64,000 nt of DNA from Rhodococcoides fascians A25f (GCF_000760935.2 NZ_CP049744.1:2631001-2695000); one strand, 5' to 3'. Shown: positions 25,260 through 35,167, counted from the first letter of the stretch. Notes: generated by a model not told the origin, from the letters alone. Made by a program: numbers and translations.

Positions 25260-27422
25260 ATGGCGTTTGCATCCGAACATCCCGTTGTCGCGCACTCCGA
25301 ACACCGTCCGGTGGGCGCGATCGAGCGCACCGGACCGGCGTTCGAGGTCGTCAGCGAACACGTGCCGGCCGGTGATCAGCCGACCGCCATCGCCGAGCTC
25401 GAACGGCGGATCAAGGCGGACGAGAAGGACGTCGTGCTTCTCGGTGCCACGGGTACCGGTAAATCGGCCACCACGGCCTGGCTCATCGAGAAGCTGCAGC
25501 GCCCCACCCTGGTGATGGCACCGAACAAGACTCTGGCTGCACAGTTGGCGAACGAGCTGCGAGACATGTTGCCCAACAACGCAGTCGAGTACTTCGTGTC
25601 GTACTACGACTACTACCAGCCCGAGGCGTACATCGCGCAGACCGACACCTACATCGAGAAGGACTCGTCCATCAACGACGACGTCGAGCGGCTACGGCAC
25701 TCGGCCACGGCATCTCTGCTCTCGCGACGCGACGTGGTCGTGGTGGCCTCTGTGTCGTGCATCTACGGCCTCGGCACGCCTCAGTCGTACGTCGACCGGT
25801 CGATCGAGCTGGAGGTCAATGTCGAAGTTCAGCGTGATGCACTGCTCAGGCTGCTGGTGGACGTGCAGTACACCCGCAACGACATGGCTTTCACTCGTGG
25901 ATCGTTCCGGGTTCGCGGCGATACCGTCGAGATCATTCCGTCCTACGAGGAACTGGCGATTCGCATCGAGTTCTTCGGCGACGAGATCGAAGCGCTCTAC
26001 TACCTGCATCCGCTGACCGGGGACATCGTCCGACAGGTCGATTCGGTACGCATCTTCCCGGCCACTCACTACGTCGCCGGGCCCGAGCGCATGGAACGAG
26101 CCGTCAAGGACATCGAGGCCGAACTCGAAGCCCGTCTGGCGGAGCTGGAGGGCAAGGGGAAGCTGCTCGAGGCGCAACGGTTGCGGATGCGGACGCAATA
26201 CGACCTGGAGATGATCAAACAGGTCGGGTTCTGCTCGGGAATCGAGAACTACTCACGCCACATCGACGGCCGAGGGGCCGGCACCGCACCGGCGACGTTG
26301 ATCGACTACTTCCCCGAGGACTTCTTGCTCGTGATCGACGAGTCGCACGTGACCGTGCCGCAGATCGGTGCGATGTACGAGGGTGACATGTCGCGTAAGC
26401 GAAACCTGGTCGATTTCGGGTTCCGCCTCCCGTCGGCGACCGACAACCGTCCTTTGACGTGGGAAGAGTTCACGCAGCGGATCGGCCAGACGGTCTACCT
26501 CTCCGCCACCCCGGGAAAGTACGAGCTGGGTCAGACCGGAGGGGAATTCGTCGAGCAGGTCATCAGGCCCACCGGACTGGTCGATCCCCAGGTGGTCATC
26601 AAGCCGACCAAGGGCCAGATCGACGACCTGGTGCACCAGATCCGGGAGCGCGCAGAGAAGGACGAGCGCGTGCTGGTGACCACTCTGACCAAGAAGATGT
26701 CGGAGGATCTCACCGACTACCTTCTCGAACTGGGCATTCGCGTGCGTTACCTGCATTCCGATATCGACACGCTGCGCCGAGTCGAGCTGCTCCGGCAACT
26801 TCGACTCGGAGAGTACGACGTTCTTGTGGGAATCAACCTGCTGCGTGAGGGCCTGGACCTACCGGAAGTGTCCCTCGTGGCGATTCTCGACGCCGACAAG
26901 GAAGGCTTCCTCCGTAGCGGCACGAGCCTCATCCAGACCATCGGTCGTGCCGCCCGAAATGTGTCCGGCGAAGTGCACATGTACGCCGACAAGATGACGG
27001 ACTCGATGACCTATGCGATCGAGGAAACCGAACGTCGACGCGAGAAGCAGATCGCGTACAACAAGGAGCGGGGTGTCGATCCGCAGCCGCTGCGCAAGAA
27101 GATCGCAGACATCCTCGATCAGGTCTATCAGGAAGCCGAGGACACCGACAACGTCGTCGAGATCGGCGGGTCCGGTCGCAACGCCAGCCGGGGCCGACGC
27201 GCGCAGGGCGAAGCAGGGCGGTCGGTCAGCTCCGGGGTCTACGAGGGGCAGGACGTCTCGTCGATGCCGCGTGCAGAACTGGCCGATCTGATCAAGAACA
27301 TGACCGACCAGATGATGAACGCTGCCCGCGAGTTGAAGTTCGAGCTCGCGGGACGCCTACGAGACGAGATTCAGGATCTGAAGAAGGAACTGCGCGGGAT
27401 GGATGCGGCCGGGCTCAAATAG
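25260..27422 (+). CDS. uvrB: Excinuclease ABC subunit B
   Basis: Damage-verifying helicase of nucleotide excision repair. 720 residues. Walker [14 protein letters not shown] lies near residue 62, the beta-hairpin [17 protein letters not shown] that clamps the DNA near 115, and the DEAD-like VIDESHVT near 360. Helicase motifs V and VI are [15 protein letters not shown] and QTIGRAARN near 530-565. The C-terminal UVR motif (about 670-710, [23 protein letters not shown]) binds UvrC. The ATG follows the expected start after a leaderless promoter. It partners UvrA, encoded 10 kb downstream under the same promoter type. Confidence 0.97.
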   Translation: MAFASEHPVVAHSEHRPVGAIERTGPAFEVVSEHVPAGDQPTAIAELERRIKADEKDVVLLGATGTGKSATTAWLIEKLQRPTLVMAPNKTLAAQLANELRDMLPNNAVEYFVSYYDYYQPEAYIAQTDTYIEKDSSINDDVERLRHSATASLLSRRDVVVVASVSCIYGLGTPQSYVDRSIELEVNVEVQRDALLRLLVDVQYTRNDMAFTRGSFRVRGDTVEIIPSYEELAIRIEFFGDEIEALYYLHPLTGDIVRQVDSVRIFPATHYVAGPERMERAVKDIEAELEARLAELEGKGKLLEAQRLRMRTQYDLEMIKQVGFCSGIENYSRHIDGRGAGTAPATLIDYFPEDFLLVIDESHVTVPQIGAMYEGDMSRKRNLVDFGFRLPSATDNRPLTWEEFTQRIGQTVYLSATPGKYELGQTGGEFVEQVIRPTGLVDPQVVIKPTKGQIDDLVHQIRERAEKDERVLVTTLTKKMSEDLTDYLLELGIRVRYLHSDIDTLRRVELLRQLRLGEYDVLVGINLLREGLDLPEVSLVAILDADKEGFLRSGTSLIQTIGRAARNVSGEVHMYADKMTDSMTYAIEETERRREKQIAYNKERGVDPQPLRKKIADILDQVYQEAEDTDNVVEIGGSGRNASRGRRAQGEAGRSVSSGVYEGQDVSSMPRAELADLIKNMTDQMMNAARELKFELAGRLRDEIQDLKKELRGMDAAGLK

Positions 27423-27486
27423 GGCGGGCCGGCGACGCGAGTGGAGCCTGCGGAATGAGCCGTAAGCGTCGCGATACGGTTCAGCG

Positions 27487-28353
27487 ATGGACGCAACCAC
27501 CGCCGGCCGCACCTCTCGCGCGCTCGAACTGATTCACTCGATGACCTATTTCCTTCCGGAGACACAGGATGCTCTGGTCGCGGCGGGGTTGCCGCCGCGG
27601 GCGTGCTATTTCGCGGGTCGGGCAGCGCCTCTGGGACGGGTCGGCGCAGGTGTCGTCACCGCCACGTTCTACAACTTCAACCGTGAACTGGTGGCACCGC
27701 TGATCCCGGCCGCCTGGGACATCGCGTCACCCGACGAGATCATGGCCATCCGGTACGCGACTCTCGACGCTGCCTTCGGCCGACTGCTCGGCCCCGAGGT
27801 TCTGACGTCCGCGGACATGGCCGAGGCTGCCGACCTGGCATCGATCGCAGCCCGTGGAATCCCCGGCGACGACGGTCGACCCCTGTACGCGGCATACGCC
27901 GAGCTCGACTGGCCCACTGCGCCGCATCTGGTGCTGTGGCATGCCCTGACCCTGATCCGCGAATACCGCGGCGACGGTCACATTGCGGCGCTGCAGACGG
28001 CGGGCCTGAGCGGTCTCGAAGCGCTGATCACCCACACCGCCACCGGCTACGGCTTCGAGAAGGAGTTCGCGCGTAAGCGTCGCGGTTGGTCGACCGAGCA
28101 GTGGGACGGCGCGGTCGCATCTTTGGCCGACCGAGAACTGCTCTCGTCCGACGGTGCCCTGACTCAGGACGGCAAAGATCTCCGCACGTTGGTCGAGGAC
28201 ATCACCAACGACCTCGCTGTTGCGCCGTGGGCCGCCCTCGGCGAGGACGGCGCAGCTCGGCTGGTCTCGCTCGCGACGCCGTGGCGTGAGTCGATCGTCG
28301 GCCAGGGCGTCATTCCCGACGGCGTCTTCGGACCGGCGATCAAGAAGAAGTAG
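27487..28353 (+). CDS. SCO6745 family protein
   Basis: A 288-residue protein resembling the SCO6745/SalK-like family of actinobacteria, which has a helical N-terminal half and a winged-helix C-terminal half. Visible hallmarks are the start RALELIHSMTYFLPET, FYNFNRELVAPLIPAAWD near residue 60, the WHALTLIREYRGDGHIAAL segment near 155 and RKRRGWSTEQWDGAVASL near 195. Function is not established. A TACGGT -10-like hexamer at 27474 suggests a leaderless message starting at or near the ATG. No obvious partner; the next gene points the other way. Confidence 0.8.
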   Translation: MDATTAGRTSRALELIHSMTYFLPETQDALVAAGLPPRACYFAGRAAPLGRVGAGVVTATFYNFNRELVAPLIPAAWDIASPDEIMAIRYATLDAAFGRLLGPEVLTSADMAEAADLASIAARGIPGDDGRPLYAAYAELDWPTAPHLVLWHALTLIREYRGDGHIAALQTAGLSGLEALITHTATGYGFEKEFARKRRGWSTEQWDGAVASLADRELLSSDGALTQDGKDLRTLVEDITNDLAVAPWAALGEDGAARLVSLATPWRESIVGQGVIPDGVFGPAIKKK

Positions 28354-28359
28354 GCCGCC

Positions 28360-29217
28360 TCAGCTGGTGATGTCCTTGGTCGCGAAACGTCGCCACGCGA
28401 TCGACCCGAACACGGCGGCGTACGTGATGGCCGAGAACGATCCCACCACCATGTCGTTCCAGTCGATGCTCGTTCCGAACGCATCGATCCACGAATTGGC
28501 GTAGTGCCCGGGTAGATAGTTGCGAAGTGATCCCAGTGCGGTGATCTGATCGAGAATCTGCATCAGAATCGACGTCATCACCGCGCCGCCGACGGCCCCG
28601 AGCGGGGCGTCGGTGAGCACCGACAGCAGCATCGCCAGGCCGGCCACCCACAGCAGGTTGATGCCGATGTAGGCGACTGCGATCAGTAACCGCACCAGCG
28701 AGGTTCCGTACGACAGACCCTCACCCAGTGGGGTGATGAGCGACTCTGCGCCGTACATCACGGTGCCGATCAACAGCGAAACGCCGACAAGCACGACGAT
28801 CGCCGCACTCGACAACGTGGCCGACACCAGTGCCTTCTGCGTCAGCAGTCGACTCCGAGGTACCGGGATGGCCAGCAGGTACCGCAGACTCGACCACGAA
28901 GCTTCGCTTGCCACCGAGTCGCCGAAGAACAGCGCCACCACGACGATCAGCAGGAACCCCACGGACATGAACAGAGCGAAGACCGTGAAGTTCATGCCTC
29001 CGCGAGTTCCGAGTTCGATCAGTCCACCGGCGTCCGAGTCGGCACTCGAGCTGCCGACGGTGAAGGCGATCGCAAGAATCACCGGGAGCAGGGCAAGAAA
29101 TCCGATGGCCAACTGAGTGCGACGGCGTCCCAGCTGCCTGCGTAACTCGGTACGGAAGGGCAAGGTACTGCCGCCGGTGTAACCGGCAGCGCGCCCGTCG
29201 GCGTGTGCGGTGCTCAT
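28360..29217 (-). CDS. ABC-2 type transporter permease
   Basis: A 285-residue inner-membrane protein with six hydrophobic helices and the ABC-2 layout: a long N-terminal cytoplasmic part (FRTELRRQLGRRRTQLAIG), a helix, the extracytoplasmic loop, then the SLRYLLAIPVPRSRLLTQKAL coupling region near residue 105. It is the membrane partner of the upstream hydrolase-ATPase fusion: the two genes overlap by 4 bp. Substrate unknown; the closest functional classes are antibiotic, lipid or Na+ export. No terminator is visible in the 6 bp before the convergent SCO6745-family gene. Confidence 0.88.
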   Translation of the reverse strand: MSTAHADGRAAGYTGGSTLPFRTELRRQLGRRRTQLAIGFLALLPVILAIAFTVGSSSADSDAGGLIELGTRGGMNFTVFALFMSVGFLLIVVVALFFGDSVASEASWSSLRYLLAIPVPRSRLLTQKALVSATLSSAAIVVLVGVSLLIGTVMYGAESLITPLGEGLSYGTSLVRLLIAVAYIGINLLWVAGLAMLLSVLTDAPLGAVGGAVMTSILMQILDQITALGSLRNYLPGHYANSWIDAFGTSIDWNDMVVGSFSAITYAAVFGSIAWRRFATKDITS

Positions 29218-32066
29218 GAGCGATCCTTGCTGGTGTCGAACCCGGGGGTGTCTCGGTGGACCAGGTCGAGGAACACATCCTCGAGGCGGGTCGATTGGGA
29301 GAAGCCGCGCACCGAGACGCCCGCGGTGACGAGTTCTCTGATGACTACGGCGGAGTCGGCGTCGGTCAGGTCGACGGTGACCGTTCCGTCGTCGACGATC
29401 ACCGCGCCGTCGTGGCCGGAGGCGTCGAGCACCGACCGCGCGCGGGTGGCGTCGTCGACCCTGATCTCCGTTTGCCCGCCCGCTGCGGTCAGTTCGCGGA
29501 CCGTGCCGGAACTGATCACCGATCCGCGGTTCATGACGACCACATGTGTGCAGGTCTGTTCGACCTCGGCGAGTAGATGGCTCGACACCAACACCGTTCT
29601 CCCGGTCTTCGCGTAGTTGATCAGCACGTCGCGCATCGTCCTGATCTGCGGTGGGTCGAGTCCGTTGGTCGGTTCGTCCAGGACCATCAGATCCGGCAGC
29701 CCCAGCATGGCCTGGGCGATGGCCAGCCGCTGCCGCATGCCTTGGCTGTACGACTTGACCTTGCGTTCGATTGCGGCGCCGAGGTCGGCGATCTCCAGTG
29801 CCTCTTCCAGGTGGGCGTCCTCGATCGGCCGCCCGGTTGCCTCCCAGTACAACCGTAGGTTCTGAGTTCCGGTCAGGTGGGGAAGGAATCCTGATCCCTC
29901 GACGAACGAGCCGAGTCTGGACAGCACCGGCGCGCCCGGCGTCACCTTGTGGCCGAAGACGCGGATGTCACCGCCGGTGGGAGTGATCAGGCCCATCAGC
30001 ATCCGCAGGGTGGTGGTCTTTCCGGCACCGTTTGGCCCGAGGAGACCCAGAACCTGGCCCTGCTTGACCTCGAAGCTCACGCCGTCGACCGCGCGGAAGC
30101 CGTTGGAGTACGTCTTGGCCAGATCGGTGATCACCAGCGGAGTGTCGATCAGACTCTCGTCCACTTCGGCGACCGCGCGGCGTCTGGTCCGCACGACTCC
30201 GGCCACGATCGCACCAGCGACCGCGAGCAGGACGACCCCGATGCCGATCAGCGGTCCCACCGGAACGGTGCTGTTGGCGCTCTCCTCTGCGGGGACGGTG
30301 GGCAACGCAATGGTGTTGTCGGTCATGGCCACGCTGAACTGGGCCGGTTCGAGCGGAACGGCGTAGGCCTGATCCGTGGTGGAAATGCTCAGTTCGAGGT
30401 GATGACCCTGCTGGACGGTGTAGCTGATGCCAGGCAGCGCAACGGTGACATCGACGGGATCGATGCCCTCGGTGTCGGGGAGGCGGATCGCCGAGACCGC
30501 ACCGCCGGGAAGTGTTCTCGTGCCGTTCGGTGCAACGTCGTAGAGCTTCGCGAACAGAACGGCTTGACCCGGTGAGGCCAGTGACGCCACCCGTAGGTTC
30601 ACTCGAGGTGCACCGGTGATCGTCACGGACGAATCGACGGGATCGCTGGTGAACGTTGCCGACTGGCCCGGCAGGTCCGCGGTCAGGGCTGCTCCGGCCC
30701 CGGTCGATCCGAGAGTCGAGAGCACCGAGCCCAAACCGGGTACCGACGAGATCGCCGACGGCGACGCTCCGGGCGGACGGATGATCGACTGGTTCTCCGC
30801 CTTGGGAGTGAACGTGACGGCTTCGGTCCGGGTGGCGTCGGAGTCGGCCGCCAGTCCCGGGTAGTCGGGAGCGGTCATCCGGCGGTTGCGGTCGCCGCCG
30901 CGCTCGTCGGCTGCCCGCTGAGTGGAGTAGACGAACGGCTGGCCACCGGTGGCAGTGTCGTTGTTACGCAACGTCGTGTCGAAGAAGTCGGCGATGGCCC
31001 GATCGCTCGTGCCGTCCGTTCCGCCGGCGTCGTGGCCGCCGTCGAACCATCGCACGGTGACGTTCCCACCGGCTGCCGCGATCTGACGCGCCGTCGCGTC
31101 GGCCTGATCCAGGCCGAACAGTGTGTCCTGGGTGCCCTGCACCAGCAGAGTCGGTGCGGTGATGTTCGACGCCACCGCGACGGGTGAGTGTGCGGTCAGC
31201 AGATCGAGGAGCTGTTGGCTGGGGATTCCTGTCACCGCGGATTGGGCGTAGGCGTCGCAGAACTCGGGTGAGAACCTGCCGCATGCAGACGCGCCCTCGC
31301 CGGTCCCCGATGTTTCGGCCCCTGCATCACCGCCGTCGCCGGGCGGCGTGCTCGATGCGCCCGCTCCGAAGAACACACCGGCCCAGCCACGCTTGAGCAC
31401 GCCGGGTCCGCCGTACTCCGCCGCGGCGGGAGTGGTCGTGTCGCCGAGGGCTTCTCGGCCCTCGGTCGAGGTGACGCCGTAGTTAGGGAACAGGGCCTGA
31501 CCCAGGTCGTTCCAGGTGATCGCGGCGGCGATGGAATCGATGCGGGGGTCGGTGCCGCCTGCACTCAGTGCCAGCGCGCCGCCGTACGAACCACCGGCGA
31601 CTCCTATGTGCGGGTCGCCGGGAGCGTCGAGTTCCACCTCCGGTTGTTCGGCGAGCCAGTCGATGAGTCCGCGAGCGTCGGCGACCTCGCGGTCGGGGTC
31701 GTTGATCGAGATCGAACCCGTGCTGTCGCCGAACCCGCGTGCGCTGTAGGCGAGGACGGTGTACCCGCGAGCCGCTAGGTCGCGTGCCTCACCGTCGACC
31801 GAGTCCTTGCTGCCGCCGAAACCGTGGGCGAGGAGCACCGTCGGCGCGGGTGTGACAGCCGGGGCGTAGAGCCGCGCGTCGATGTCGACGGTGCCCGTCG
31901 AGTCGGGGCTGTCCGGTAGCGTGATGCGCGCATCACGAGTGGATGTGTCGGCGCTCGAATCCTGGGGGAGGAGTACGAATGCGAGAGCGGCTACCGCTAG
32001 AACTGCAATCACAGCGGCACCGACAGTCATGGCCCGTCTCGACAGTGGCGGGCGGGGAATCGGCAT
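29214..32066 (-). CDS. Membrane-anchored alpha/beta hydrolase fused to ABC transporter ATPase
   Basis: A 950-residue chimera. Residues 13-34 are a membrane segment (GAAVIAVLAVAALAFVLL). Residues about 45-380 form an alpha/beta hydrolase of the S15/CocE-NonD class with nucleophile elbow GVAGGSYGG (Ser160), an acid at QGTQD (Asp314) and the histidine FDGGHDAGG (His345). Residues 470-590 resemble the C-terminal jelly roll of X-Pro dipeptidyl peptidase. A second membrane helix (about 604-625) leads to a cytoplasmic ABC ATPase: Walker A GPNGAGKTT near 677, signature YSQGMRQ near 773, Walker B LMVLDEPTNGLDP near 793. The ATG at 32066 is preferred over a TTG three codons upstream. Its permease gene overlaps downstream by 4 bp. 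Confidence 0.9.
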   Translation of the reverse strand: MPIPRPPLSRRAMTVGAAVIAVLAVAALAFVLLPQDSSADTSTRDARITLPDSPDSTGTVDIDARLYAPAVTPAPTVLLAHGFGGSKDSVDGEARDLAARGYTVLAYSARGFGDSTGSISINDPDREVADARGLIDWLAEQPEVELDAPGDPHIGVAGGSYGGALALSAGGTDPRIDSIAAAITWNDLGQALFPNYGVTSTEGREALGDTTTPAAAEYGGPGVLKRGWAGVFFGAGASSTPPGDGGDAGAETSGTGEGASACGRFSPEFCDAYAQSAVTGIPSQQLLDLLTAHSPVAVASNITAPTLLVQGTQDTLFGLDQADATARQIAAAGGNVTVRWFDGGHDAGGTDGTSDRAIADFFDTTLRNNDTATGGQPFVYSTQRAADERGGDRNRRMTAPDYPGLAADSDATRTEAVTFTPKAENQSIIRPPGASPSAISSVPGLGSVLSTLGSTGAGAALTADLPGQSATFTSDPVDSSVTITGAPRVNLRVASLASPGQAVLFAKLYDVAPNGTRTLPGGAVSAIRLPDTEGIDPVDVTVALPGISYTVQQGHHLELSISTTDQAYAVPLEPAQFSVAMTDNTIALPTVPAEESANSTVPVGPLIGIGVVLLAVAGAIVAGVVRTRRRAVAEVDESLIDTPLVITDLAKTYSNGFRAVDGVSFEVKQGQVLGLLGPNGAGKTTTLRMLMGLITPTGGDIRVFGHKVTPGAPVLSRLGSFVEGSGFLPHLTGTQNLRLYWEATGRPIEDAHLEEALEIADLGAAIERKVKSYSQGMRQRLAIAQAMLGLPDLMVLDEPTNGLDPPQIRTMRDVLINYAKTGRTVLVSSHLLAEVEQTCTHVVVMNRGSVISSGTVRELTAAGGQTEIRVDDATRARSVLDASGHDGAVIVDDGTVTVDLTDADSAVVIRELVTAGVSVRGFSQSTRLEDVFLDLVHRDTPGFDTSKDRS

Positions 32067-32179
32067 GCAAACCAATGTATGTGAGTGGCGCGGATCGTGT
32101 TGTTCCCCAAGTTCACGTGCCGATCGGCCGGTTCCGGCTAATGTCAGCGAATCAGTCTCCGGACCACGTCATTCGGTCC

Positions 32180-32230
32180 TGTGACTTGCACCAATCGAGA
32201 TCGACCAGAAGTGTCACATCTGTGTGTGAC
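32180..32230. promoter_or_regulatory. TGTGAC/GTCACA repeat cluster before the universal stress gene
   Basis: TGTGAC at 32180, GTCACA at 32213 and TGTGAC at 32225. The last two form a perfect inverted repeat with a six-base centre. The half-sites resemble cAMP-receptor-protein half-sites but in the inside-out order. The cluster ends 19 bp before the stress protein ATG, so it could also be a leader hairpin. Confidence 0.35.
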
Positions 32231-32248
32231 CGACAAATGGAGGAATGA

Positions 32249-32701
32249 ATGAGCGCCTACCGCACCGTCGTCGTCGGGACCGATGGCTCCGAATCGTCAC
32301 TGCGGGCAGTGGAGAAGGCCGCGGCTCTGGCGGGAGACGCCGATGCCACCCTGGTGATCGCCTGCGCGTACTACCCGGCCGATCCCAAGGACACGTCCGC
32401 TGCCGCCGACGCATTGCGCGAGGACGCCTACCAGATCACCGGATCGGCACCGACGCGTGAAATTCTGCGCACTGCGCGCGAGCATGCCACCAAGGCCGGT
32501 GCGAAGAACATCGAGGAGAAGGCGATCGTCGGTGCTCCCGTCGAGTCGCTGCTGGCACTCGTGGACGAGGTGAAGGGCGATCTGCTCGTCGTCGGCAACC
32601 GCGGCCTGAACTCGTTGACCGGGCGCCTGTTGGGTTCGGTTCCGTCGGACGCTGCTCGCAAGTCCACCTGCGATGTCCTGATCGTGCATACCGTCCGCTG
32701 A
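32249..32701 (+). CDS. Universal stress protein, ATP/cAMP-binding type
   Basis: A 150-residue single-domain stress protein. It begins YRTVVVGTDGSESSLRAVEKAA and ends with the nucleotide motif G-2x-G-9x-G-S seen in VVGNRGLNSLTGRLLGSVP. The position between the uvrB region and the MBL-uvrA pair is that of M. tuberculosis Rv1636, which binds cAMP with high affinity; the same ligand is likely here. GGAGG lies 8 bp before the ATG. A terminator follows. Confidence 0.92.
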   Translation: MSAYRTVVVGTDGSESSLRAVEKAAALAGDADATLVIACAYYPADPKDTSAAADALREDAYQITGSAPTREILRTAREHATKAGAKNIEEKAIVGAPVESLLALVDEVKGDLLVVGNRGLNSLTGRLLGSVPSDAARKSTCDVLIVHTVR

Positions 32702-32722
32702 TTTCACCCTGCGCACGCCTTT

Positions 32723-32755
32723 CGGCCCGCTCCATCGAATCGACGGAGCGGGCCG
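32723..32755. terminator. Bidirectional terminator between the stress gene and helD
   Basis: An 11-bp perfect stem CGGCCCGCTCC (32723-32733) with its partner at 32745-32755. A further weak pairing CCTGC/GCAGG extends outside. It lies between two convergent genes. Confidence 0.75.
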
Positions 32756-32772
32756 TTGGTGTGTGCAGGTCT

Positions 32773-35094
32773 CTAGGCTTCCGGCTCGAACGGCTGCAGC
32801 GCCGAGAGTTCCTTCGGTAGCGGGTCGACGTGCACCACGCCGAGTCGCTGGGTGGCTCGGGTGAGTGCCACGTAGAGGTCGTTCATTCCCTTCGGCGACT
32901 CGGCCACGATGGCACTCGGCTCGACGATGAGAACCGAGTCGAACTCGAGCCCTTTCGCGTCCTTGACCGACGACACGGTCACCACGTCCGAAGCCAGATG
33001 TCGGAAGTCGGAGACGCGTCCGGCTGGAACGAGCACTGCGCTCAGTCCAGGTCGTGGGTGCTCTGCGACCCGCTTCTCCACTGCGGTGAACAGGTCCGCC
33101 TCCAGCACTTGTAGCGCCCACGGTGTCACGCCGGTGCTGCGGATGGACCGGGGCTCGGACTGCTCCGGATCGATCGCGGCCAGCACGTCGTGCGCCACCA
33201 CCATGATCTCCGACGGCGTCCGGTAGTTGACCGTCAGTTCGGTCCGCTTCCAGCGCTGTGCCACATACGGTTCGAGTACTGAACTCCAGGAGGACGTTCC
33301 GGCGGGATCACCGGTCTGCGCAGTATCGCCCACCAGGGTCATCCACCGATTCGGTATGCGCCGCATCACCATTCGCCACGCCATGGTCGACAGTTCCTGA
33401 GCCTCGTCGACGATAACGTGCCCGTATGTCCAGGTCCGGTCGCCGGCTGCCCGTTCGGCGGTGGTGAGGCGTTGACCCGAATTCTGCCGTCGCGCAAGCT
33501 GATCGGCGTCGATCAAGTCGTAGGCCATCAGGATCTCCGGATCGAGTTCGTCCTCGAGGTCCTGTGGTGCCGAACCGGTCAGGATGTCCAGTGCGCCCTG
33601 GGCGTCGGCGATCTGGCCGCGCCACTGACGTTGTGCCTGCTCACGTTCGGCCGCATCGTCCACGCCGAGCAACTCGGCCAGCTCGTCGAGCAGGGGAGCG
33701 TCGGCGGCGGAGAAACCCCGGCCCCGACGGCTCAGCGAGTCGCGCTCTTCCGCATCCAGTTCCGGTGCGGCCGAGGCGATCTTCTCGGGCGAAGCAAACA
33801 GGTCGTGGAGAACCTGTTGGGGAGACAGATCCGGCCACAGCTCGTCGACAGCGGCCATGACGTCCTGGTCTTCGCGCATCTCGTCGCGCATGTCCGCGAT
33901 GTCGTCGGCGCTGAGCAGGCTGGATCCGTCGACCAGGTTCTGGCCCAGCTTCGCTGCCAGTTGGTTGGCCAGTTGATCGATCACCGAGGACACGAACAGT
34001 GGCCGAGCGAGGTTGTGCGGTCGCCGCGACGAGCGAGCGCGTCCGCGAGCTCGGGTGACGATCTTGCGGTCGAGCGTGATGTCGTAGGTGTCGAATTTCA
34101 GCCGCCTCGGTTGCGCGGGAACTTCCTGCCGGTCGCGTACCGCTCGGGTCAGCACGTCGACCATCGACAGTCTGCCCTTGATCTCGGTGGCCAGGGCCGA
34201 ATCCTCTCGTTGCGCACGGACTCCCGGGTAGAGGTCGCCGATCGTGGACAACAGCACACCGGTTTCGCCGAGCGAGGGCAGCACCTGTCCGATGTAGTCG
34301 AGGAACGTGGCGTTGGGTCCGATGATGAGCACGCCGCTCTTACCCAGCTGCTGGCGGTAGGTGTAGAGCAGATACGCGGCGCGGTGCAACGCGACGGCCG
34401 TCTTGCCGGTGCCCGGTCCGCCTTGAACGACCAGCACACTGCGATGCTGCGACCGGATGATCGCGTCCTGTTCGCTCTGGATCGTTTCGACGATGTCGTT
34501 CATCTGGCCGGTACGCGCAGCATCCAGAGCCGAGAGCAGCGCACCTTCGCTTGCGACGCCGCCTGCGACGGCAGCATCGCTCGACGATCGAGCCGAGTTC
34601 AGATCCAGGAATTCGTCGGCGATCGACGTCACGCGGCGGCCGCGGGTACGAATGTGCCTGCGCCGCAACACGTTTTCCGGTGCGGCCGGTGTCGCCAGAT
34701 AGAACGGCCGGGCCATCGGTGCTCGCCAGTCCAGCAGCAGTGTTTCGTAGTCGTTCTTGTCGTCGAGGATTCCGACGCGGCCGATGTAGCGTTCGGGACG
34801 ATCGTCGACCTTGGGGTCGAGAGAATCCGGATCGAGGTCGATACGTCCGAAGCACAGTCCGTTCTCTGCGGCGTCGTACTTGGCGATGTCCTCGGTGTAC
34901 ATCTGGTTGAACGATTCGCGTTCGCTTCGGGCCTGTGGTGTTCCACCGGTCTCCAACAGCACGGCCCGCAATCGGTTCGCCGCGTATTCGCGCAGCGCGT
35001 CGAGCTGCGTGTACAGCCTCGTCAGATGCGCTTGCTCGAGGTCTTCTTCGATCGGTATGTCGGAACCGCTCGATGTGTGGCCGTCGTCCGGCAA
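32773..35094 (-). CDS. helD: HelD-type RNA polymerase recycling ATPase
   Basis: A 773-residue UvrD-like motor without canonical helicase use. The N-terminus is a helical region (IEEDLEQAHLTRLYTQLDAL) followed by DWRAPMARPFYLA, the HelD hallmark near residue 125. Walker A is VVQGGPGTGKTAVALHRAAYL near residue 228; VIVDEAQELSTMAWRMVMRR near 565 is motif II, and the C-terminal half contains YVALTRATQRLGV motif VI. HelD proteins pull stalled RNA polymerase from DNA; the actinobacterial HelR branch also displaces rifamycin. No rifamycin-associated element is seen upstream, so a housekeeping role is the default. Confidence 0.9.
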   Translation of the reverse strand: MPDDGHTSSGSDIPIEEDLEQAHLTRLYTQLDALREYAANRLRAVLLETGGTPQARSERESFNQMYTEDIAKYDAAENGLCFGRIDLDPDSLDPKVDDRPERYIGRVGILDDKNDYETLLLDWRAPMARPFYLATPAAPENVLRRRHIRTRGRRVTSIADEFLDLNSARSSSDAAVAGGVASEGALLSALDAARTGQMNDIVETIQSEQDAIIRSQHRSVLVVQGGPGTGKTAVALHRAAYLLYTYRQQLGKSGVLIIGPNATFLDYIGQVLPSLGETGVLLSTIGDLYPGVRAQREDSALATEIKGRLSMVDVLTRAVRDRQEVPAQPRRLKFDTYDITLDRKIVTRARGRARSSRRPHNLARPLFVSSVIDQLANQLAAKLGQNLVDGSSLLSADDIADMRDEMREDQDVMAAVDELWPDLSPQQVLHDLFASPEKIASAAPELDAEERDSLSRRGRGFSAADAPLLDELAELLGVDDAAEREQAQRQWRGQIADAQGALDILTGSAPQDLEDELDPEILMAYDLIDADQLARRQNSGQRLTTAERAAGDRTWTYGHVIVDEAQELSTMAWRMVMRRIPNRWMTLVGDTAQTGDPAGTSSWSSVLEPYVAQRWKRTELTVNYRTPSEIMVVAHDVLAAIDPEQSEPRSIRSTGVTPWALQVLEADLFTAVEKRVAEHPRPGLSAVLVPAGRVSDFRHLASDVVTVSSVKDAKGLEFDSVLIVEPSAIVAESPKGMNDLYVALTRATQRLGVVHVDPLPKELSALQPFEPEA

Positions 35095-35167
35095 AGGGTC
35101 TCCTCGGGGATTCGGCCGAGGCGAAGATATCGCCTCGAAATCAGCCAGAGCAGTCTACGCCGCACAA

